The notes under the pieces: generated by a model | What the model saw: the letters and a program-made list of their open reading frames with translations, nothing else | Told to the model about the DNA's origin: nothing | Database searches by the model: none | Translations under genes and position numbers: made by a program | Shown: piece after piece, positions 1 through 5,059 of the stretch | Layout: every line of letters begins with the position of its first letter | Position numbering within the stretch: the stretch's first letter is position 1 | NCBI RefSeq assembly: GCF_946480305.1 | Contig: NZ_CAMLJQ010000093.1 | Coordinates: forward strand, 1 to 5,059 | From: an uncultured Caldimonas sp. | GTDB taxonomy: Bacteria > Pseudomonadota > Gammaproteobacteria > Burkholderiales > Burkholderiaceae | DNA length: 5,059 bases | Reading direction: 5' to 3'

Positions 1-360
1 TGGTGGAGCCGGCGGGAATTGAACCCGCGTCCGCAAGCCATCCTCAGGCAGATCTACATGCTTAGCTCACTGATTTGAGTCTCACGCCACCAGCCGCGCA
101 GGAGCACGCTGCCGATGACGCCAGTCACTTGATCTCGTCACGCACCGAGTGACCCGGCACGCAACCAGCCGATATGAATGACCTCTCAGCCCTTGCGGAC
201 CCGGCCTATCGGCCAACCGTTGAGAGGCTCACCGGTGTTAAGCGGCGAGGGCGAAACGTTCGTCGTTCGCAGTTACTTTGATCCAGTGGATTTACGAGCG
301 TACTGGTGCTCGGCATGCACCGCTCTGATTCCGCACCCACGTCGAAACCAGGTCGGCCCC
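1..360 (-). ncRNA. ssrA: transfer-messenger RNA (tmRNA, SsrA), complete, one-piece
   Basis: tmRNA rescues ribosomes stalled on broken mRNAs. It enters as an alanyl-tRNA mimic with SmpB, then serves as a short message that adds a degradation tag. Read on the minus strand, the molecule begins GGGGCCGACC at 360 and contains the conserved GGTTTCGACG near its 5' end. It finishes GGCTCCACCA at position 1. The 5' GGGGCCG pairs with the 3' CGGCUCC to form a seven-pair acceptor stem (one G-U) with discriminator A and an encoded CCA. The T-arm is visible as GCGGG/CCCGC at 12-16 and 24-28 around a TTCAATT loop. A ten-codon tag frame lies at 238-270. The length of 360 nt is normal for a one-piece bacterial tmRNA, and both ends are present, so it is not split or permuted. 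The gene follows the HAD phosphatase gene in the same direction after a 40-nt gap with its own likely promoter. Its terminator lies outside the window. Confidence 0.97.
238..270 (-). CDS. tmRNA proteolysis tag peptide ANDERFALAA
   Basis: This is the internal message of tmRNA. Read on the minus strand from 270, the codons GCG AAC GAC GAA CGT TTC GCC CTC GCC GCT TAA encode ANDERFALAA and a stop. E. coli encodes ANDENYALAA, so the AND start and the C-terminal ALAA degron recognised by ClpXP/ClpAP are kept. Only the two residues in the middle differ (RF for NY). There is no start codon, as expected, because translation resumes on the GCG codon after the alanine carried by tmRNA itself. Confidence 0.95.
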   Translation of the reverse strand, partial: ANDERFALAA

Positions 361-372
361 TAAAAGTCTGGC

Positions 373-378
373 ATTGTA
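373..378 (-). promoter_or_regulatory. likely -10 box of the ssrA promoter
   Basis: TACAAT on the minus strand matches the sigma-70 -10 consensus at five of six positions. It sits 12 nt before the mature tmRNA 5' end at 360, so transcription would start around 365-367 and leave a leader of a few nucleotides for 5' processing. The only -35-like hexamer I can find is TTGAAA at 399-404, which overlaps the phosphatase stop codon. Its 20-nt spacer is longer than usual, so the -35 assignment is weak. Confidence 0.6.
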
Positions 379-381
379 GAT

Positions 382-396
382 CGGGCGCCCCGCCCG
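382..396. repeat. GC-rich inverted repeat between the HAD phosphatase gene and ssrA
   Basis: CGGGCG (382-387) and CGCCCG (391-396) are perfect inverted repeats around a CCC loop. On the minus strand the hairpin follows the phosphatase stop codon but has no U-run after it, so it is not a standard terminator for that gene. On the plus strand it is followed by CTTTTC, a weak terminator shape with no plus-strand gene feeding it. It occupies the spacer of the proposed ssrA promoter. Confidence 0.5.
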
Positions 397-400
397 CTTT

Positions 401-1105
401 TCAAGAGGGGCTTGTCACTTCAGCGAAGCGAAGCAGCTTCAGCAACTCGGGAAGCGTGTCGATCACGGCATCGGCGCCCCACGAGGCGAGATCCGGGGTT
501 TCGCCGAGATACCCATACGCGGCGGCCACCACCGGCATGCCGGCAGCCCGTGCGGCCTGCACGTCGCGCAGATCGTCCCCCACGTACACCGCCTCGGCCG
601 GCGAGATGTTGAGACGCCGGCAGGCCTCGAACAGCGGCTCGGGGTGAGGTTTGGCATGCGCAGTGGTGTCGCCGGCGATGACCACGGCCGCACGGCCCGC
701 GACGCCGAGCGAGTCGAGCACCGGGCGGGTGAACCGCATGGCCTTGTTGGTGACGACACCCCACACGACCCCGGCAGCGGCGAGCGCGTCCAGCAATTCG
801 AGCGCGCCGTCGAACAGTTGCGACTCCGCATCGAGGGCCCCCTCGTACTCGACCAGGAATTCCTCGCGCAGCTTTTCGTAGTGAGGGTCCGCCGTCGTGA
901 TGCCCAGCCCGACGGAGAGCATCCCCCGCGCGCCGGCCGAAGCGACCGGACGCAGTTGTTCGACCGGCAGCAAGGGCAGCCCGCGACGCATGCGCATGCG
1001 GTTCACGGCACCCGCCAGGTCGGGCGCGGTATCGGCCAGGGTGCCGTCCAGGTCGAACAGCACGGCGCGCGCCGCCCAGGGCGCAGAGGTGATGGAGGCG
1101 CTCAT
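401..1105 (-). CDS. mupP: HAD-IA phosphatase, MupP-like (commonly labelled phosphoglycolate phosphatase, Gph)
   Basis: A 234-residue cytoplasmic haloacid-dehalogenase phosphatase. All four HAD motifs are intact: nucleophile D18 and acid/base D20 in FDLDGT, T119 in VVTN, K152 in AKPHPEPL, and D177/D178 in VGDDLRD. The segment between motifs I and II is the helical cap of subclass IA. I chose the ATG at 1105 because it lies eight residues before the conserved core and overlaps the ubiG stop as ATGA. The longer in-frame start at 1228 would lie inside ubiG. There is no clear Shine-Dalgarno site, so translational coupling to ubiG is likely. The family includes Gph (2-phosphoglycolate to glycolate) and MupP (MurNAc-6-phosphate to MurNAc in peptidoglycan recycling). 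In Pseudomonas, mupP adjoins ubiG close to gyrA, as here, and WGVVTNK, KPxPEPL and VGDDLRD resemble MupP as I recall it. The HAD phosphatase call is nearly certain; the substrate is inferred. Confidence 0.9.
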   Translation of the reverse strand: MSASITSAPWAARAVLFDLDGTLADTAPDLAGAVNRMRMRRGLPLLPVEQLRPVASAGARGMLSVGLGITTADPHYEKLREEFLVEYEGALDAESQLFDGALELLDALAAAGVVWGVVTNKAMRFTRPVLDSLGVAGRAAVVIAGDTTAHAKPHPEPLFEACRRLNISPAEAVYVGDDLRDVQAARAAGMPVVAAAYGYLGETPDLASWGADAVIDTLPELLKLLRFAEVTSPS

Positions 1106-1809
1106 GGTTTGCGGCAGGCCAGAAGGTAGTTGACGCTCGTGTCCGCGGACAGCCAGTAGCGCTGCGTCAGCGGGTTGTATTCCATGCCCTTCGTTTCCGC
1201 GAGATCGAGGCCCGCTTCGCGGCACCAACGCGCCAGTTCACTCGGCCGGATGAATTTGGCGTACTCGTGCGTGCCCTTCGGCAGCAACTGCAGCACGTAC
1301 TCGGCACCCAGAATCGCGAAGAGAAAGGACTTTGCGTTGCGGTTCAGCGTCGAGAAGAAGACCCAGCCGCCTGGTTTGGCAAGAGCGGCAGCGGCCCGCA
1401 CCACCGACGAAGGATCGGGCACGTGCTCGAGCATCTCCATGCACGTCACCACGTCGAACGACTGCGGTTGCTCTGCCGCCAGCGCCTCGACCGCGATCTC
1501 TCGATAGGCAATGTTGGGCGTGCTCGCCTCCATCGCATGGAGCTGCGCCACTTTCAACGCCTTGCCGGCCAGATCGATGCCCAGCACATCAGCCCCCTTG
1601 CGCGCCATCGAGTCGGCCAGGATGCCGCCACCGCACCCCACGTCGACCACACGCTTGCCTTGCAGCCTGGCGTGACGGTCGATCCACTCCAGACGCAGCG
1701 GGTTGATCTGGTGCAGCGGCTTGAATTCGCTTTCGGGATCCCACCAGCGATGGGCCAACTGGCTGAACTTGGCCAGTTCCTGCGGATCGGCATTGAGGGC
1801 TTCAGTCAT
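1102..1809 (-). CDS. ubiG: ubiquinone biosynthesis O-methyltransferase UbiG
   Basis: A 235-residue SAM-dependent methyltransferase that carries out both O-methylations of ubiquinone synthesis (a catechol intermediate and demethylubiquinol). The SAM-binding glycine motif VDVGCGGG is at residues 55-62, and the acidic ribose-binding residue is D79 in GIDL. The post-motif [11 protein letters not shown] is at 123-133. Residues 157-183 (from RNAKSFLF to the KGTHEY segment) match the region used for membrane association in E. coli UbiG. The C-terminal [19 protein letters not shown] stretch is typical of the family. The length is close to E. coli UbiG (240 residues). The ATG at 1809 gives the usual N-terminus ([23 protein letters not shown]). 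An in-frame extension to 1986 is rejected because it starts inside a terminator and has unfamily-like sequence. Only a close AGGG precedes the start, so the ribosome site is weak. The gene is first in an operon with the HAD phosphatase, overlapping it by 4 nt. I see no convincing promoter; CACAAT at 1818-1823 has no partner. Confidence 0.96.
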   Translation of the reverse strand: MTEALNADPQELAKFSQLAHRWWDPESEFKPLHQINPLRLEWIDRHARLQGKRVVDVGCGGGILADSMARKGADVLGIDLAGKALKVAQLHAMEASTPNIAYREIAVEALAAEQPQSFDVVTCMEMLEHVPDPSSVVRAAAALAKPGGWVFFSTLNRNAKSFLFAILGAEYVLQLLPKGTHEYAKFIRPSELARWCREAGLDLAETKGMEYNPLTQRYWLSADTSVNYLLACRKP

Positions 1810-1855
1810 GGCCCTGCATTGTGCACGCAACGCCAAGGTGAGAGCCCGCCGCCCG

Positions 1856-1870
1856 ACGAGCACCGCTCGT
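1856..1870. repeat. small perfect inverted repeat upstream of ubiG
   Basis: ACGAGC (1856-1861) and GCTCGT (1865-1870) form a six-pair stem with an ACC loop. The palindrome ACGCGT follows directly at 1871-1876. It lies 47 nt upstream of the ubiG start. It could fold in the ubiG leader RNA or mark a protein site; the sequence alone does not say which. Confidence 0.45.
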
Positions 1871-1891
1871 ACGCGTGCGGCTTGCGCCGGC

Positions 1892-1934
1892 CCAGCGAAC
1901 ACCGCGGATCGGGCTTTGCCGGTCCGCTGGTGTT
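1892..1934. repeat. long imperfect inverted repeat in the ubiG upstream region
   Basis: Bases 1898-1912 pair with 1919-1934 to give 15 pairs, with one T-G wobble and one bulged T at 1928. The loop is six bases, GCTTTG (1913-1918). A competing outer stem is also present: CCAGCG at 1892-1897 is the exact reverse complement of CGCTGG at 1925-1930. The stretch does not code convincingly on either strand. From memory, similar blocks recur between genes in Comamonadaceae genomes, but I cannot verify a repeat family here. Confidence 0.6.
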
Positions 1935-1950
1935 GCCCCCTTGAGGGGGC
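1935..1950. repeat. perfect hairpin GCCCCC-TTGA-GGGGGC
   Basis: GCCCCC (1935-1940) and GGGGGC (1945-1950) pair perfectly around a TTGA tetraloop. The hairpin follows directly after the longer inverted repeat ending at 1934. Neither strand has a T-run beside it, so it is not a rho-independent terminator. A further GACC (1951-1954) / GGTC (1971-1974) pair could close a third element. Together these suggest a composite structured intergenic unit. Confidence 0.55.
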
Positions 1951-1986
1951 GACCGAAGGCCGTAGGGGGTGGTCCACAACAGCCAT

Positions 1987-2011
1987 AAAAAAACCCCGCC
2001 GAGGCGGGGTT
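1987..2011 (-). terminator. rho-independent terminator of the OmpA-domain gene
   Basis: Read on the minus strand, AACCCCGC and GCGGGGTT form an eight-pair stem with a CTCG tetraloop, and the transcript runs into seven consecutive T at 1993-1987. The stem begins about 20 nt after the OmpA-domain stop codon. It should separate that gene from ubiG, which would then need its own promoter or read-through. On the plus strand the following sequence is TCTTCTTG, too poor in T to make the site clearly bidirectional. Confidence 0.93.
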
Positions 2012-2031
2012 CTTCTTGAGGAGACGCTCGA

Positions 2032-2694
2032 TCAGCGGCGGGTACGGGTACCGACCACTTCGATCTCCACGCGACGGTTCTTCTCGCGACCTTCGCGGGT
2101 GGAGTTGTCGGCCACCGGTTGCTTCTCGCCCTTGCCTTCGGTGTAGACGCGGTTCTTCTCGATGCCCTTGCTGACCAGATAGGCCTTCACGGCTTCGGAG
2201 CGGCGCACCGACAGCTTCTGGTTGTACGCGTCGGTACCGACGGAGTCGGTGTGACCCACGGCGATCACGACTTCCAGGTTGATGCCTTCCATCTTGCTGA
2301 CGAGGTCGTCGAGCTTGGCGCGGCCTTCGGGCTTCAGCACAGCCTTGTCGAAGTCGAAGAATGCGTCAGCCGCGAACGTGACCTTCTCGCTGGTGGGCGC
2401 AGCCGGCGTCGGGGCAGGCGTGGGAGCCGGAGCCGGGGCCGGAGCGGGGGCAGCCGACGGAGCGGGTGCGGGCGCCGGGGCAGGCGCCGGAGCAGCGGCA
2501 GGCTTCAGAGCGCCGTCGCAGCGCTGGTCGGCGGTGGCGGGCGTCCAGGTCGCATCGCGCCAGCACAGCTCGTTGGTACCGTTCTTCCAGACGTTGCCAT
2601 CAACGTTGCGCCAGTTGTCGACCGACTGCGCCATGGCGCCAGAAGCCAACGCGGCCGAGGCAACCAGCATCGCCACCTTGTTGAGTTTGTTCAT
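2032..2694 (-). CDS. secreted OmpA C-terminal-domain protein with Pro-Ala linker
   Basis: A 220-residue envelope protein that probably binds peptidoglycan. Residues 1-22 are a Sec signal peptide (MNKLNK, hydrophobic core, AMA before Q23), with no lipobox cysteine. Residues 23-64 are a short Trp-rich module with C44 and C59, which could form a disulfide. Residues 65-100 are a Pro-Ala linker. From about 104 to 217 lies the OmpA-like domain: FFDFDKAVLKPEG, GHTDSVGTDAYNQ, LSVRRSEAV and NRRVEIEV. D150 and R165, fifteen residues apart, correspond to the Asp/Arg pair that holds diaminopimelate in OmpA proteins. The eight-strand barrel of E. coli OmpA (346 residues) is missing, so 'ompA' would mislead as a name. 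The ATG at 2694 has a strong ribosome site and gives a proper signal peptide. The gene is monocistronic, with its own promoter region and terminator. The binding role is well supported; the membrane anchor, if any, is unknown. Confidence 0.95.
   Translation of the reverse strand: MNKLNKVAMLVASAALASGAMAQSVDNWRNVDGNVWKNGTNELCWRDATWTPATADQRCDGALKPAAAPAPAPAPAPAPSAAPAPAPAPAPTPAPTPAAPTSEKVTFAADAFFDFDKAVLKPEGRAKLDDLVSKMEGINLEVVIAVGHTDSVGTDAYNQKLSVRRSEAVKAYLVSKGIEKNRVYTEGKGEKQPVADNSTREGREKNRRVEIEVVGTRTRR
2395..2502 (-). repeat. low-complexity Pro-Ala coding repeat
   Basis: The DNA encoding residues 65-100 of the OmpA-domain protein is a run of degenerate six-base units (CCG GCT, CCG GCC, CCT GCC and similar on the minus strand), giving mostly alternating Pro-Ala with two Pro-Thr steps near the end. 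It would form an extended spacer between the cysteine module and the peptidoglycan-binding domain. The synonymous variation among units suggests an old, maintained repeat rather than a recent expansion. Confidence 0.85.
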
Positions 2695-2698
2695 GTTT

Positions 2699-2706
2699 CT
2701 CCTCTC
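2699..2706 (-). promoter_or_regulatory. strong Shine-Dalgarno site of the OmpA-domain gene
   Basis: GAGAGGAG on the minus strand lies four bases (AAAC) before the ATG at 2694. It contains the full AGGAG anti-16S complement and fixes the start codon. It is the best ribosome site in the window and fits a highly expressed envelope protein. Confidence 0.88.
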
Positions 2707-2764
2707 AAGAAAAGCCGCAGAACGACTGCGTGAGCGTCCAAAAAATAAGGACGGAAATAAGAAA

Positions 2765-2782
2765 CACGTGGTTACGCACGTG
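2765..2782. repeat. paired CACGTG palindromes in the OmpA-domain gene leader
   Basis: Two CACGTG hexamers (2765-2770 and 2777-2782) are separated by GTTACG. Each is itself a palindrome, and together they form an inverted repeat with a six-base loop. If the proposed promoter is right, they lie in the untranslated leader of the minus-strand gene, 70-90 nt before its start. They may form an RNA stem or a dimeric protein-binding site. Confidence 0.55.
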
Positions 2783-2801
2783 CTCCGCTACCGACCAAAC
2801 G

Positions 2802-2829
2802 ATTCTGCCATAGCGCGTCACATGGACAA
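2802..2829 (-). promoter_or_regulatory. candidate sigma-70 promoter of the OmpA-domain gene
   Basis: On the minus strand, TTGTCC (2829-2824) and CAGAAT (2807-2802) are separated by 16 bases, and each matches consensus at four of six positions. Transcription would start near 2795 and leave a leader of about 100 nt. The -35 hexamer overlaps a GACAA-GTTT-TTGTC inverted repeat (2825-2838) that could be an operator. This is a by-eye assignment. Confidence 0.4.
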
Positions 2830-2895
2830 GTTTTTGTCTATAGGGGCGCGCACCCCGTTCGCCCATGTTGTTCTCGAGCCACATCCGCCCCCATT

Positions 2896-2901
2896 TAGAA
2901 T
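2896..2901 (+). promoter_or_regulatory. candidate -10 box of the gyrA promoter
   Basis: TAGAAT matches the -10 consensus at five of six positions, 72 nt before the gyrA start codon. Transcription would begin near 2906-2909. No good -35 is placed correctly: TTCTCG at 2871-2876 has a 19-nt spacer, and TTGTTC at 2868-2873 has 22. Gyrase promoters in other bacteria often depend on the -10 region and respond to supercoiling, which a poor -35 would allow but does not prove. Confidence 0.45.
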
Positions 2902-2911
2902 CGTCGTTTTC

Positions 2912-2926
2912 CGGCGCAAAGCGCCG
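2912..2926 (+). repeat. perfect hairpin at the probable 5' end of the gyrA mRNA
   Basis: CGGCGC (2912-2917) and GCGCCG (2921-2926) form a six-pair GC stem with an AAA loop, a few bases after the predicted transcription start. The left arm plus the loop, CGGCGCAAA (2912-2920), is also the exact reverse complement of TTTGCGCCG at 2948-2956. Two mutually exclusive folds of the leader are therefore possible. Confidence 0.6.
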
Positions 2927-2964
2927 CCGCCACACCGCAAGCGCCCGTTTGCGCCGCTGTTTCC

Positions 2965-2969
2965 AGGGA
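2965..2969 (+). promoter_or_regulatory. ribosome binding site of gyrA
   Basis: AGGGA lies four bases (CCGC) before the ATG at 2974. It is a moderate Shine-Dalgarno match. It supports the start that gives the expected N-terminus of GyrA and lies 9 nt beyond the second arm of the leader pairing at 2948-2956. Confidence 0.7.
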
Positions 2970-2973
2970 CCGC

Positions 2974-5059
<2,086 letters not shown>

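Noticed and set aside
178..647. Short plus-strand frames over ssrA and the end of the phosphatase gene
   Set aside because: They are antisense to tmRNA and to the HAD gene, and have no ribosome site or recognisable domain.
1106..1228. In-frame extension of the HAD phosphatase into ubiG
   Set aside because: It would overlap the end of ubiG by more than 120 nt. The ATGA overlap at 1102-1105 and the position of the FDLDGT motif favour the shorter start.
1810..1986. In-frame N-terminal extension of UbiG by 59 residues
   Set aside because: It starts inside the terminator of the upstream gene, crosses strong inverted repeats, and has sequence unlike the UbiG family. The start at 1809 gives the usual family N-terminus and length.
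2395..2502. Tandem repeat considered as a CRISPR or minisatellite-like element
   Set aside because: The six-base units are degenerate, lack spacers, stay in frame and encode a typical Pro-Ala linker, so it is coding low complexity.
2843..2856. GGGG/CCCC inverted repeat near the divergent promoters
   Set aside because: Only four pairs are possible around a six-base loop, which is expected by chance at this GC content.
2705..2935. A 76-codon minus-strand frame between gyrA and the OmpA-domain gene, ending at its Shine-Dalgarno site
   Set aside because: No ribosome site or family resemblance is visible. The best promoter for the downstream gene lies inside it, so its start would not be on that transcript. 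A leader peptide cannot be fully excluded but is not supported.

Overview
The window looks like a chromosomal housekeeping segment from a high-GC betaproteobacterium, most likely order Burkholderiales and family Comamonadaceae (Acidovorax/Variovorax-like). The evidence is a one-piece tmRNA encoding the tag ANDERFALAA, an OmpA-domain protein with a long Pro-Ala linker, a UbiG and GyrA of proteobacterial type, strong G/C preference at third codon positions, and the gene order ssrA - HAD phosphatase - ubiG - ompA-like, divergent from gyrA. The lineage call rests on recall of these families, not on a search.

Layout, left to right. Positions 1-360 (minus) are a complete ssrA (tmRNA) gene; the window begins exactly at its 3' CCA. 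A short promoter-bearing gap (361-400) separates it from a two-gene minus-strand operon, ubiG (1102-1809) followed by a HAD phosphatase (401-1105), whose stop and start codons overlap as ATGA. The phosphatase would usually be labelled Gph, but its motifs and its position next to ubiG fit the N-acetylmuramate 6-phosphate phosphatase MupP better. Upstream of ubiG is a 177-nt, strongly folded, non-coding stretch. It ends at the rho-independent terminator (1987-2011) of the OmpA-domain gene (2032-2694, minus). A 279-nt divergent intergenic region (2695-2973) carries promoters, inverted repeats and a strong Shine-Dalgarno site, and then gyrA starts at 2974 on the plus strand and runs off the window with 695 codons visible.

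The genes do not form one pathway. They cover ribosome rescue (ssrA), ubiquinone synthesis (ubiG), probable peptidoglycan recycling or phosphoglycolate salvage (HAD phosphatase), envelope-peptidoglycan anchoring (OmpA domain) and DNA supercoiling (gyrA). I see no mobile element, CRISPR array, defence system or new multi-gene system. The points most worth a second look are the MupP/Gph question, the folded element upstream of ubiG, two mutually exclusive pairings in the gyrA leader, a CACGTG inverted pair in the ompA-like leader, and the barrel-less, lipobox-less OmpA-domain protein.
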